This document shows, piece after piece, positions 1 through 8,318 of a DNA stretch of 64,000 bases. Numbering within the stretch: position 1 is the first letter of the stretch; every line of letters starts with the position of its first letter. The notes under the pieces were generated by a model. The model made no database searches. It worked only from the letters and a program-made list of their open reading frames with translations, and was not told where the DNA came from. The stretch comes from DAIDKA01 sp035503515. GTDB taxonomy: Bacteria; Pseudomonadota; Gammaproteobacteria; Steroidobacterales; Steroidobacteraceae. Made by a program: the position numbers and the translations under genes. The stretch covers positions 5,862-69,861 of the forward strand of contig DATJTJ010000176.1 of the NCBI GenBank assembly GCA_035503515.1, read 5' to 3'.

Positions 1-2
1 GC

Positions 3-1061
3 GGCAATTATCCGGCGTTGCTCGAGTCGACGCTGGACGCGATCGACTATGCGGGGTTCGCCGCCCGGCGTGCGGCGACCGCTGCCGGCAGCGCGCTCGG
101 CCTGGGTCTGTCGTTCGTGGTGGAGATGTCCGGGGGCGGTGGCGGCGAACCCGCCCGGATCCGCGTCCTCCCCGACGGCCGGTTGCAACTGCTGAGCGGC
201 GTCACGCCCGTCGGCCAGGGGAGTCAGACCACGCTTGCGCAGATTCTGGCGGACCACCTGGGTGTGTCTCCGCAGATGATCGAGGTGCTGCCCGCGGACA
301 CCGATCAACTGGCTGCTGCACCCGGGACCTTCGCCTCCCGGGGTGCCACCATGGGTGGCAATGCCGCCTGCCGCGCGGGGGACGTGCTGCTGGACCGGAT
401 CCGGCAGTTGGCCGCGGAACTGCACGGCACGGCGCCGGAAAACATCAGCTGGCGGCAGGGACTGCTGCTCGATCGCACACGCCCCGGGCGGACCCTCAGC
501 CTTGCTGCGCTGCTGCAAGAGGCGGCAACGGCCGGCATCGATGGCGCAATGCGGCTGGATGTCAGCGCCCGCTATGAGCGCGACGCCGTCAGCTGGGCCA
601 GCGCCTGTCATGCCGCGGTGATCGACCTGGATCGGGAAACCGGAGTCATCCGCGTCATCGACTATGCTGTGACCCATGATTGCGGCCGTATCGCCAATCC
701 CTTGTTGGTGGATGGTCAGATCATGGGCGGCGTGCTGCAGGGATTGGGGCAGTGTCTGTTCGAGGTCCTTGGCTACGACGCGCACGGCCAACCCCTGACC
801 CGCGGCTTCATGGACTATGTGCTGCCCACCGCTGCAACTGCGCCGCGCTTTACGTTGCGCCATATCGAGACGCCCTCACCCCTGAACCCGCTGGGCATGA
901 AGGGAGCGGGCGAGGCCGGCTGCAGTGGGGCGGTGGCGGCGATCGCCAACGCCATTGCGGATGCCTTGGGTCCCCAAGTCGCGTTCGTGAACGGCTCGGG
1001 GCCGTTCACGCCGGACCTGGTGCTCGCGATGCTGCGGGAGGCAGGTCGTCATGCGGTATGA
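3..1061 (+). CDS. Molybdopterin hydroxylase large subunit (xanthine dehydrogenase/aldehyde oxidase family), C-terminal part
   Basis: The left edge cuts this gene; the reading frame is open from base 3. The remaining roughly 350 residues match the C-terminal molybdenum-cofactor-binding half of the XDH/CO-dehydrogenase large-subunit family. Visible signs are the GQGSQTT stretch, the ASRG segment after a DTD motif, and near the end GMKGAGEAG, which carries the glutamate that acts as base in hydroxylation of N-heterocycles or aldehydes. Substrate cannot be read from this part. The gene overlaps the following N-acetyltransferase by 11 bp, so the two are probably cotranscribed. Small FAD or 2Fe-2S subunits, if any, lie outside the window. 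Confidence 0.85.
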   Translation, partial: GNYPALLESTLDAIDYAGFAARRAATAAGSALGLGLSFVVEMSGGGGGEPARIRVLPDGRLQLLSGVTPVGQGSQTTLAQILADHLGVSPQMIEVLPADTDQLAAAPGTFASRGATMGGNAACRAGDVLLDRIRQLAAELHGTAPENISWRQGLLLDRTRPGRTLSLAALLQEAATAGIDGAMRLDVSARYERDAVSWASACHAAVIDLDRETGVIRVIDYAVTHDCGRIANPLLVDGQIMGGVLQGLGQCLFEVLGYDAHGQPLTRGFMDYVLPTAATAPRFTLRHIETPSPLNPLGMKGAGEAGCSGAVAAIANAIADALGPQVAFVNGSGPFTPDLVLAMLREAGRHAV

Positions 1062-1806
1062 GGAACTGATGCTGCGCTATCTGCAGCGGCTCGGTCTCAC
1101 ACGGCCGCCGATGCCGACGTGGCCTACCTTGTGCAGGCTCGTCAGTGCCCATCTGGAATGCGTGCCGTTCGAAAATCTGGATATCGTCTCGGGCTTCGAT
1201 GCTGCCCTGACCAGTGAGGCCACCCTGCACAAAGTGGTGATCCGGCGCCGCGGTGGCTTCTGCTACGAGCTGAACGAGGCCTTCGGCAGGCTGCTCGCCC
1301 ATCTTGGCTTCAGTGTCACGCGTATCGAGGCGCAGGTGTGGTCGCCCGTGCGGCATTCCTTCGGCCCGCCGTTCGATCATCTGGCGCTGGTCGTGGCTTT
1401 GCCGGAGGGGAAATTCCTCACCGACGTGGGCTTCGGTGACAATAATCGCAGACCGCTGCGGCTGCCCGCGGACTCGCTGACCGACATATCCGGTCATTAC
1501 TCCTTGCAGCCGGCGACCGACGGTGTTTGGCTGCTGTCACGCCAGGACCGGCCGCTATACCGGATGACCCTCGAGCCCCGGGAACTGCAGGCGTTCGAGG
1601 GCATGTATCGCTTTCACCGCTCATCCCCTGAGTCATTCTTCGGCCAGGGCCTGATCTGCACCTGCGCGACGCGCACGGGCCGGGTCACCATGAATGCGCA
1701 GGGTCTGAACATCGTGGCGGGTGGGAAGCGTTGGGATATCCCGTTCACCGACCCGGACCGCGTGCTGGAACAGTACTTCGGGATCGTCAAGGAGCCGACA
1801 TGCTGA
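1051..1806 (+). CDS. nat: Arylamine N-acetyltransferase
   Basis: Cytosolic NAT family enzyme that moves acetyl (or another short acyl) from CoA to an arylamine or hydrazine. The catalytic triad is readable: Cys71 in RGGFCYELN, His110 in PFDHLALVV and Asp125 in TDVGFGD. The N-terminal VPFENLD motif is also typical. Length of 251 residues is slightly short of the usual 270-280. The ATG at 1051 follows a GGGAGG ribosome site and overlaps the previous stop, and its own stop overlaps the start of the ligase, so it belongs to a translationally coupled operon. The substrate is likely an aromatic amine produced or consumed by the neighbours; that is inference. Confidence 0.9.
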   Translation: MRYEELMLRYLQRLGLTRPPMPTWPTLCRLVSAHLECVPFENLDIVSGFDAALTSEATLHKVVIRRRGGFCYELNEAFGRLLAHLGFSVTRIEAQVWSPVRHSFGPPFDHLALVVALPEGKFLTDVGFGDNNRRPLRLPADSLTDISGHYSLQPATDGVWLLSRQDRPLYRMTLEPRELQAFEGMYRFHRSSPESFFGQGLICTCATRTGRVTMNAQGLNIVAGGKRWDIPFTDPDRVLEQYFGIVKEPTC

Positions 1807-3317
1807 TGCATCAGATCCTCATCGATGGCGCGCAGCGCACGCCCGACAAGCTCGCCTTGCATTGGGTCGACCGCGATATCGGACTCACCTATGCCCAGGC
1901 CGTCGGGCGCATGGAGGACATGGCGGGTGCCCTCGCGTCGCTCGGTGTCGCCAAGGGCGAACGGGTGACGGTCTTCGCGCATAACGGCATGGATTACCTC
2001 CTGAGTCTGTTCGGTGCCTGGCGTATCGGGGCGATTGCGGCGCTGGTCAACGTGCAGTTCGCCTCCGAACTGGATTATTACTTCGCCGACCATACCCCGG
2101 CGGTCGTGATCTACACCCATGATATGGCCGGTCCGGTCAGACAGGCGGCGAAAGCGGTGGGTTGCGTGCGCCACCTCCTGTGCATGGATGGCTCTCAGGA
2201 GGGGGCGCTGTCGCTGCCGCAATTGCTGCAGGCGCGGCTGCCTCCGCCGGCGGATCCCGGCGATGAGACGGCCATCGCTCATCTTGCCTACACCTCGGGA
2301 ACCACGGGTAAGCCCAAGGGGGCCTGCCTCGCGCACGAGCCGACGATGCGCGCGGCGCGCTGCATCGCCGAGCGGCTGCGGATCACGGCGCAGGACGAGT
2401 CCTTCGGACCCACGGCGCTTTCGAGTTCCTACCAGCTGGTCGCCAACCTGCTGCCACCGCTCAGCCGCGGGGCCGGTGTCCACGTCATGGGAAAATGGAC
2501 CCAGGCGACGGGATGGGAGGCCATGGACCGGGTCGGCGCCAGTATCCTGGTGGCCAATCCGACGCTGCTCGGGCAGGTGCTCGCGGAAAGCCGTCAACGG
2601 GGCCGGGTGCCGCGCAAATTGCGGGCCGGCCTGTCCGGCGGAGGTCCGGTACCCGCCGCCCTCAAGAAAGCGTGGCGCGATGAACTCAAGCTGCCCCTGG
2701 TCGAAAGCTTCGGCCAGAGCGAATTGGGCGGCTTCATGGCGCTGGGATTTCCGGACCCGATCGTCGATGACGCGCGGCTCGGACGAGTCGGACTGCCGCT
2801 GCCGGACAAGGAAGTGCGCATTGTTGATGCCCACCGCGCACCACTGCCTCCGGGGCGAATCGGGGAGATTGAACTGCGCGGCGGCTTCATGGCCGGTTAC
2901 TGGGGCAAGCCCGAGAGGACGGCCGAAGCCATCGGCACGGGCTGGCTGCGCACCGGCGATCTGGGCCTGATCGACAGCGAAGGGTTCATCACCATGCGCG
3001 GCCGTCGCTCCGAACTGATCGAGACTGATGGAGTCCTGTGGTTCCCCAGGGACGTGGAAGAGGCCTTCTGCGGTATCGAAGGAGTGTCGCAGGCGGCCGT
3101 CATAGGTGTGCCCGATCCGGCGCTGGGCCAGCGCCCCTATGCCTTCATCACGCTGCGGCCCGACGGGGCACTCAGCGCCGCGGCGGCCAAGTCCGCCATC
3201 GTCGGCAAGGTGAACTACGATGTATCCGCGCTGGAGGTGCGGGTAGTGAGCGATTTACCCATGACTCCCACCGGCAAGATCGCCAAGGCGGAACTCTTTG
3301 CGCGGTTGGGTGCATGA
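1800..3317 (+). CDS. AMP-dependent acyl/aryl-CoA synthetase (ANL superfamily)
   Basis: A 505-residue adenylate-forming ligase that activates a carboxylic acid with ATP and probably forms the CoA thioester. It has the phosphate-binding loop AYTSGTTGKPKG, the ESFGQSE motif, the hinge/ATP motif WLRTGDLG and the C-terminal catalytic lysine in PTGKIAKAEL. No carrier-protein domain follows, so it is not an NRPS module. A longer in-frame start at 1731 exists, but the ATG at 1800 has AAGGAG just upstream and overlaps the nat stop, so I prefer it. The stop overlaps the next gene in ATGA. Whether it takes an aromatic or an aliphatic acid cannot be told by eye. Confidence 0.85.
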   Translation: MLMHQILIDGAQRTPDKLALHWVDRDIGLTYAQAVGRMEDMAGALASLGVAKGERVTVFAHNGMDYLLSLFGAWRIGAIAALVNVQFASELDYYFADHTPAVVIYTHDMAGPVRQAAKAVGCVRHLLCMDGSQEGALSLPQLLQARLPPPADPGDETAIAHLAYTSGTTGKPKGACLAHEPTMRAARCIAERLRITAQDESFGPTALSSSYQLVANLLPPLSRGAGVHVMGKWTQATGWEAMDRVGASILVANPTLLGQVLAESRQRGRVPRKLRAGLSGGGPVPAALKKAWRDELKLPLVESFGQSELGGFMALGFPDPIVDDARLGRVGLPLPDKEVRIVDAHRAPLPPGRIGEIELRGGFMAGYWGKPERTAEAIGTGWLRTGDLGLIDSEGFITMRGRRSELIETDGVLWFPRDVEEAFCGIEGVSQAAVIGVPDPALGQRPYAFITLRPDGALSAAAAKSAIVGKVNYDVSALEVRVVSDLPMTPTGKIAKAELFARLGA

Positions 3318-4159
3318 GCGCGCGCGAGTGGTGGGATCTGACGACCGAGGAGTTTGCCCACCTCGATCCTGCCCGCACCGTGGCGCTGCTACCCGTGAGC
3401 GCCGTCGAGCAGCATGGGCCGCATCTGCCGCTGCGGGTGGATGCGGCCATCAATGCCGGCATCCTGCGCCGCGCGCTGGAACTGATTCCGCCCGAACCGC
3501 CGCTGCTGGTGCTGCCGGCACAGCAGGTCGGCAAGTCCAACGAACACCTCGCGTTCCGGGGAACCCTCAGTATCCAGTACGAGACCCTCGGGCGGCTATG
3601 GTTGGACCTGGCTGAGAGCGTTCAGCGCGCGGGCTGCAGCAAGATCCTGTTCTTCAATTCCCACGGCGGTCAGCCGCAGCTGCTGGACATCGTGTGCCGA
3701 GAGCTACGCGCGCGCCGGGGCATGCTGGCCGTGAACTGCGCCTGGTTCGACGTGACGCCGATGGCCGACCTGTTCGATCCGCGGGAGCTGAAGTACGGCA
3801 TCCACGGCGGTGCGGTGGAGACGAGTATCATGCTGCATCTGCATCCGCAGCTGGTGCGGATGGATCGGGCGTGTGACTTCGTATCGCGCGCCGAGGCGAT
3901 CGAGGCGGGGACCGCTGTGCTGCGAGTCGAGGGCGCCACCTCCATCGGCTGGCAGACGCAGGACCTCAACGATCTGGGAGCCTGCGGCGATGCGACACGT
4001 GCTACGGCGACGGCAGGCAGGGAGCTGGTGGAGCGGGCGGCGCGGGCGCTGGTCGATCTCATCCTGGATATCTGGCGCCTCGACTGGAATCCGCAGCCTG
4101 CAGGTGCGGTCAGTCCGGCTGCGGCACCCCAGCAGAAGGCAGGCGGGAAGGGCGGCTGA
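3314..4159 (+). CDS. Creatininase-family amidohydrolase
   Basis: A 281-residue protein with the hallmark early segment VSAVEQHGPHLPL, whose Glu and His residues bind the metals in creatininase and in the related FAPy deformylase of riboflavin/F420 synthesis, followed by NSHGGQPQ and a later HGGAVETS segment that provide further ligands. The family opens cyclic amides or removes formyl groups from amines. Start ATG at 3314 overlaps the ligase stop. Its 3' end overlaps the convergent permease gene by 50 bp. Placement beside a formyl-folate enzyme homologue and a nucleobase permease fits hydrolysis of a ring amide or N-formyl compound, but this is inference. Confidence 0.85.
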   Translation: MSAREWWDLTTEEFAHLDPARTVALLPVSAVEQHGPHLPLRVDAAINAGILRRALELIPPEPPLLVLPAQQVGKSNEHLAFRGTLSIQYETLGRLWLDLAESVQRAGCSKILFFNSHGGQPQLLDIVCRELRARRGMLAVNCAWFDVTPMADLFDPRELKYGIHGGAVETSIMLHLHPQLVRMDRACDFVSRAEAIEAGTAVLRVEGATSIGWQTQDLNDLGACGDATRATATAGRELVERAARALVDLILDIWRLDWNPQPAGAVSPAAAPQQKAGGKGG

Positions 4160-5561
4160 CCGGCAGCTTTGCCAGCAGCAGATAGGTCAGCGCCGAGACT
4201 GGAAATCCCAGCAGCCAGCTCAAGTCCGCGCCGCCCAACCAGCGAGCCAGCGGACCATCGTACAGCGGTGAGCGCATCGTCAGTGCGCACGCCAGCATGC
4301 CCAGGGCCAGCGCGCCGCATCCGGCCAAATTGAAGCCGCGCCAGCCCCAGTAACGCGAAGTGTGCCCGCTGCGGTGAATCGCGGCTCCGTCGTAACGGCC
4401 ACGACGGAACCAGGCGTCTGCAATCCACACGCCACCGAACGGGCCCACCCACATCATCATCAGTGCAATGAAATCGTTCAATGCTGTGGTGAAGTCCTGC
4501 ACAAAGATCACGTACAGCGTGATCAGCGTCGATACCACCACATCCAGCAGCGTCGCGGTCCAGCGATGGACCCTCAGGCCCAGGGCCTGCAGCGTCAGTC
4601 CCGATGAATAGTAGGTCGGTACACTGTTGGCCAGTGAACCGCCGATGACTGAAATGATGTACACCGCGAACAGGGGACCGGGGATGTAGGGCTTGAGGCC
4701 TGCGACCGGATCGGACATGTCTCCCAGTGTCGCGCAGTAGGCCCCCATCATGGTCAGCAGGATCGATGGCATGAATGAGGCCCGGAACACGTGCCGGCAG
4801 ATGCCGCGCCAGGGTGTGTTCGCAGGCAGGTAGCGCACCCAGTCCGGGCCGTTGAACAGGAAGGAGATGGGATTGGAGGCGATGACCGCGGTCGCGGTAA
4901 GGAACGCGGCCAACGCCGTACCGGTCGAGAGCGTCGCATGAGCCGTCGCCGCATGCGCCCAGTCGACCTTGGGCAGCGTGCAGCCCATGACGGCAAGGAA
5001 CGCCGCGCCGACGGCGACCGCGAAGAAGCGCTGGAACCATACCATGGTGGCATGGCCCAGCACTGCAATGCCGCCGCACAGCAGCAGCTGCAGCATGACG
5101 GCCAGTAGCTTGCCGGCGCCGCCCGGAGCACTCCACCCCAGCAGCCGGAACAGGGCAAGCACGGCCTCAACCCCGAAAACGGTATTGATGACCTCGAAGA
5201 TCACGGAGGCGACCCAGGACAGAAATGCGTTGCCGAGATTGCCACGCAATCCAAAGGCCGCCCGCGACAGCGTATTCACCGGCAGGCCGGCCCGCACCGT
5301 CGCAATGGAACCGATCGCGACCAGCGCGTACAGCAGCGTACCCACCAGGCACGCTCCCAGGGCCAGCCACAGGTTCAGGCCGGTGCCGATGGCAAGCACC
5401 CCCAGCGTGAAGGAGAGCAGGTTGACGCTGGTCCCCACCCAGAGGTAGTCGACCTGCGGCAGGGTCATGTTGCGTTCCGAATCGGGAATGTGGTCGAAGC
5501 CCCGGACTTCGACATGGAAGACATCGTTGCCGTGCGCGATGACCGTCTCTGACTCAGGCAT
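4110..5561 (-). CDS. NCS1-family nucleobase/cation symporter (cytosine/purine permease type)
   Basis: About 483 residues with some twelve hydrophobic segments, belonging to the NCS1 (CodB/PurP-like) symporters that import purines, pyrimidines, hydantoins or related rings with a cation. The N-terminal part has the family features DSERNMTL, LSFTLGVLAIGTGLN and a SRAAFGLRGN stretch; the middle has FLFNGPDWVRYLP. ATG at 5561 is chosen because its start overlaps the stop of the upstream phosphoribosyltransferase by 8 bp; a 16-residue longer start is possible. It is the last gene of a leftward three-gene operon and converges with the creatininase gene. It is the best clue that this locus handles an imported N-heterocycle. 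Confidence 0.88.
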   Translation of the reverse strand: MPESETVIAHGNDVFHVEVRGFDHIPDSERNMTLPQVDYLWVGTSVNLLSFTLGVLAIGTGLNLWLALGACLVGTLLYALVAIGSIATVRAGLPVNTLSRAAFGLRGNLGNAFLSWVASVIFEVINTVFGVEAVLALFRLLGWSAPGGAGKLLAVMLQLLLCGGIAVLGHATMVWFQRFFAVAVGAAFLAVMGCTLPKVDWAHAATAHATLSTGTALAAFLTATAVIASNPISFLFNGPDWVRYLPANTPWRGICRHVFRASFMPSILLTMMGAYCATLGDMSDPVAGLKPYIPGPLFAVYIISVIGGSLANSVPTYYSSGLTLQALGLRVHRWTATLLDVVVSTLITLYVIFVQDFTTALNDFIALMMMWVGPFGGVWIADAWFRRGRYDGAAIHRSGHTSRYWGWRGFNLAGCGALALGMLACALTMRSPLYDGPLARWLGGADLSWLLGFPVSALTYLLLAKLPVSRPSRLPSAGVPQPD

Positions 5562-6267
5562 GGACGGCCTCCACGGCCGGATCGGTGGCGGGGTCCGGCA
5601 TCCAGCCATCGGGACCTGATCGGAACAGGGGCGCCCGTAGCACCGACAGCACCGGCGGGGGCTCGGGGCAGGTCATTGTCAGCCGCTGCTTCCAGCAGCG
5701 GCTTTCCTGCATCGCGGTGACGATGCCCACCACCCTGGCGCCGATTTTCGCCATCAACGCCAGCTGCGCGAGCACAGTCGTTCCCGTGGAGATCACATCC
5801 TCGATGAGCACAACGCGTCTGTCCTGGAGCCGCTCAAGGAGCAGAGGGTCGAGGTAGACCTTCTTTGGCGCGCCGGGTGAGGTGACGGAATTCAGCTCCA
5901 CGCACAGGGCATCGTCGAACCAGAACTTGCGCGAATAGCTCAGCGGCACGTAGTGCACGTGCCCAAGTTTGCGTGCCACGGATGCGGCCAGTACCAGGCC
6001 CTGGGTGGGCATCCCGACGACGATTTCCGGGGTGAGGGTGCGCGCAAGGGTGGTCATGGCGGAACTGAGCCGGTCTTCGAGTTCGAAGGAAGCTTCGGTG
6101 ATGCACAGGCTAACGATGGCGGATGTCATTTCGGGGGGCAGCGGCATCAGCGGCAGTTGCAGCCAGTCGCCGTCGGGCAGCCGCAGCGTGTAATGCCGGG
6201 CATAGGGCGCGACCGGGGCCTGTGTCAGCGCTGCTGCCGGTACGATCCGGTCGCGGTAGGAATTCAC
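5554..6267 (-). CDS. Phosphoribosyltransferase-family protein
   Basis: A 237-residue cytosolic protein with the PRPP-binding loop VVLIEDVISTGTT at about residues 152-164, the signature of type I phosphoribosyltransferases, preceded by a GMPTQGLVLA segment. An N-terminal extension of about 50 residues is not typical of Apt or PyrE. It probably joins a nucleobase-like ring to PRPP, or senses PRPP. It overlaps the permease gene by 8 bp and its start overlaps the stop of the cyclo-ligase homologue by 4 bp, so all three are one operon: import, ribosylation and a folate-like step. The base specificity is unknown. Confidence 0.8.
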   Translation of the reverse strand: MNSYRDRIVPAAALTQAPVAPYARHYTLRLPDGDWLQLPLMPLPPEMTSAIVSLCITEASFELEDRLSSAMTTLARTLTPEIVVGMPTQGLVLAASVARKLGHVHYVPLSYSRKFWFDDALCVELNSVTSPGAPKKVYLDPLLLERLQDRRVVLIEDVISTGTTVLAQLALMAKIGARVVGIVTAMQESRCWKQRLTMTCPEPPPVLSVLRAPLFRSGPDGWMPDPATDPAVEAVHA

Positions 6268-7010
6268 CTCGGCAAGCCGCCGTGGGTCTGCATGCGCTGC
6301 AGTTCCTGCAGCGGTGGCGTCGCCGACAGCTGCTCAGGCTCAAGCAGGTTCCACTTGACGCCCTTCGGCCGCGAAGCACGTCGCACGTGAAGGTAGCGGG
6401 TCGGAGTGGAGATGGCGTCCACCAGAATATCGGTTTCGCTCGGAAACAGTTTCTCTTCCACCACCTGCACGTCGTGGACGATGGCGACCACCGGCGTGTG
6501 TTCGTCGGCGACCCCGATATCCGTGAACATGCCCCATTCCAGATCGAAGAACCCGTGGCCCTTGCCGAAACGCACGCCATTGAGCGATACGGCGGAGGCA
6601 CCGGTAGCCATGAAGTCGAAGCGGCCGCGCTCGCGGATCTCGGTCAACGAAATGGGGCGTCCGAAATGTTCGAGGCCGTCCAGCCAGGAGGCGAACAGGT
6701 GGTGTTCGCGGGAAATCCGCGAAGGCTCGAGCAGCACGAACCCGCGAAAGATGCCATAGGTGGACACGACCACGGTTTTGCCGTCATCCAACATTCGCTG
6801 CCGCAGCCGCGCCAGGCCATTGTCCGGAGTCACGAACGCATAGCGGGACTCGCGGTAGACTGGCTGCGAAACGAAAAGTTGAATAGCCTGCTCGCTGCCC
6901 TGAAAATCGGGAATGACATTGGTGAAGTCGAAATGGAACCGTGAGTCGGGTTTGGCCAAAGGCCGCAGGCGGTCCCAAATCTGCTGGCGAATGGCCTTGG
7001 CTTTACTCAT
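6264..7010 (-). CDS. 5-formyltetrahydrofolate cyclo-ligase family protein
   Basis: A 248-residue member of the 5-FTHF cyclo-ligase family, which uses ATP to close 5-formyl-THF to 5,10-methenyl-THF. Recognisable are FGKGHGFFDLEWG (substrate/ATP region), HDVQVVEEKLFPSETDILVD (in pieces) and the STPTRYL ending. The N-terminal half is longer and differs from the housekeeping enzyme, like the MTHFSD-type branch, so it may act on another formylated amine. First gene of the leftward operon; its ATG lies only 36 bp from the start of the divergent RpiR regulator, the likely controller. Confidence 0.75.
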   Translation of the reverse strand: MSKAKAIRQQIWDRLRPLAKPDSRFHFDFTNVIPDFQGSEQAIQLFVSQPVYRESRYAFVTPDNGLARLRQRMLDDGKTVVVSTYGIFRGFVLLEPSRISREHHLFASWLDGLEHFGRPISLTEIRERGRFDFMATGASAVSLNGVRFGKGHGFFDLEWGMFTDIGVADEHTPVVAIVHDVQVVEEKLFPSETDILVDAISTPTRYLHVRRASRPKGVKWNLLEPEQLSATPPLQELQRMQTHGGLPR

Positions 7011-7046
7011 GACAGCCTCGGGACGGTCGGGACGAATCGGATCGAT
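7011..7046. promoter_or_regulatory. 36-bp divergent gap with tandem TCGGGACG repeats
   Basis: Only 36 bases separate the two start codons. Within them TCGGGACG occurs twice as a direct repeat (7018-7025 and 7027-7034), spaced 9 bp. It is a reasonable operator candidate for the adjacent RpiR-family protein. The gap is too short for two complete non-overlapping promoters, so at least one promoter must reach into a coding region. Confidence 0.4.
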
Positions 7047-7895
7047 ATGGGCACCTTGTTAGCGCTCCGCATCCAGGAAAAGTTCGACGAGCTCACCCGC
7101 AGCGAGCAGAAGCTGGCCGCAGTACTGCTCGATCATTCGGATGACATCCTGTCGTTCTCCGCGAAGGAACTGTCGCTTGCATCGGGGGTTTCGGCGGCGA
7201 CCGCAGTACGGCTCTTCCGCAGCCTCGGCTATCGTGACTTCAACGAAGTGCGGCTGCAGGCGCGCCAGGAACGCAATTTTGTCGGACCGGCGACCGGCCG
7301 CGGCGTGTCGCTGGAGTCCGTACCGCAGGGCCAGGTGACTGTGGCCTCGCACCTGCAGGTGGAACTGGCCAATCTCACGCGCACCTTCACCGCGCTGCAG
7401 GCAGCGACGCTGCGGCAGGCCGCCGAGTCGCTCTCGGGCGCGCGTCGCGTCTGGATCGCCGGTCTGGGTGCGGACTCGGCGGTGGCAAATCTTGCGTGGA
7501 CTCTGTTCTCCCAGGCACGCCCCGGAGTGCAGTTGCTTCCCAATGACGCCCAGAGTTGGCCTGCCGAGCTGGCCTCGATGGGGCCTGGTGATTTGATGCT
7601 TGCCATTGCGCCCCGCCCCTGGCTGAATGCATTCAACCCGGTGCTGGAGTTCTGCCGTACGGCCCGTGTGCGCCTCGTTGCGATCTGCGATCCGACCAGC
7701 CAGGGCCGCATCGAGCGTCATGCAGGCATTGCGTTGGTGTGCCACATGAATCAGGTGCCGCATACTCGCGCCTATACGTCCATGATCAGCATGGTGGCTC
7801 TGCTGCATGTGGCCGTGCTGGAGCGTCTGGGCGACAGCGCTCTCATGCGGGCCCAGCTGATCGAGGGCCTGCGCGAGGAATTCCTGAGCGATTGA
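7047..7895 (+). CDS. MurR/RpiR-family transcriptional regulator (HTH + SIS domain)
   Basis: A 282-residue regulator. Residues about 5-80 form the RpiR winged/helix-turn-helix region (LTRSEQKLAAVLLDH, then SGVSAATAVRLFRSLGY). Residues about 125-260 form a SIS domain, which in this family binds a phosphorylated sugar or similar effector. It is transcribed away from the cyclo-ligase/phosphoribosyltransferase/permease operon with a 36-bp gap, so it most likely controls that operon and itself. A ribosyl-phosphate product of the phosphoribosyltransferase would be a natural SIS ligand; this is inference. Confidence 0.88.
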   Translation: MGTLLALRIQEKFDELTRSEQKLAAVLLDHSDDILSFSAKELSLASGVSAATAVRLFRSLGYRDFNEVRLQARQERNFVGPATGRGVSLESVPQGQVTVASHLQVELANLTRTFTALQAATLRQAAESLSGARRVWIAGLGADSAVANLAWTLFSQARPGVQLLPNDAQSWPAELASMGPGDLMLAIAPRPWLNAFNPVLEFCRTARVRLVAICDPTSQGRIERHAGIALVCHMNQVPHTRAYTSMISMVALLHVAVLERLGDSALMRAQLIEGLREEFLSD

Positions 7896-8318
7896 GACCC
7901 GCTGGGCACAGCCTGTATGGGTGAAACAAGGATTTCAAGGGAATCCTGCGTGCAATGAACATGCCACATCGATTCCTAGCACACTCAGATACTTACGAGA
8001 ATCCGACGCGCCTCTTCGGCCCCAATTGCCCAATTAGGGTGCAGCTACAGATTATTGGAGGGCAAAGCCTCCGGGATCCGGAACCTCTGCCCCGACTGGC
8101 AGCTTCAGCTTCGAAACCAGCCGGGCCTTGAACGTCCGTCGGCACTCCTGCGTGTCGGATAACACGCGGCGATCGGCCGGGGGCGGCTGATGCGTCGCAA
8201 CCGGGCTGAGCGGGTGACGGCAACGCGGATCACATGCCGATTCCGAGGCATCTTGCACGGTGCCCGGCCTCCGCGCCCCCTACACTCAACGGTGCACATT
8301 TCATAGGCGCCTGCTTGA
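7896..8318. other. Intergenic region, no gene seen
   Basis: A 423-bp gap between the RpiR gene and the diguanylate cyclase. No convincing coding frame or RNA gene is visible. A weak 6-bp stem (AGGATT/AATCCT, 7929-7947) without a T-run lies shortly after the regulator. The promoter of the cyclase must lie at its right end; I cannot pick clear -35/-10 boxes. Confidence 0.5.

Noticed and set aside
7929..7947. AGGATT/AATCCT stem after the RpiR gene as a terminator.
   Set aside because: Only six pairs and no T-run; too weak to call.
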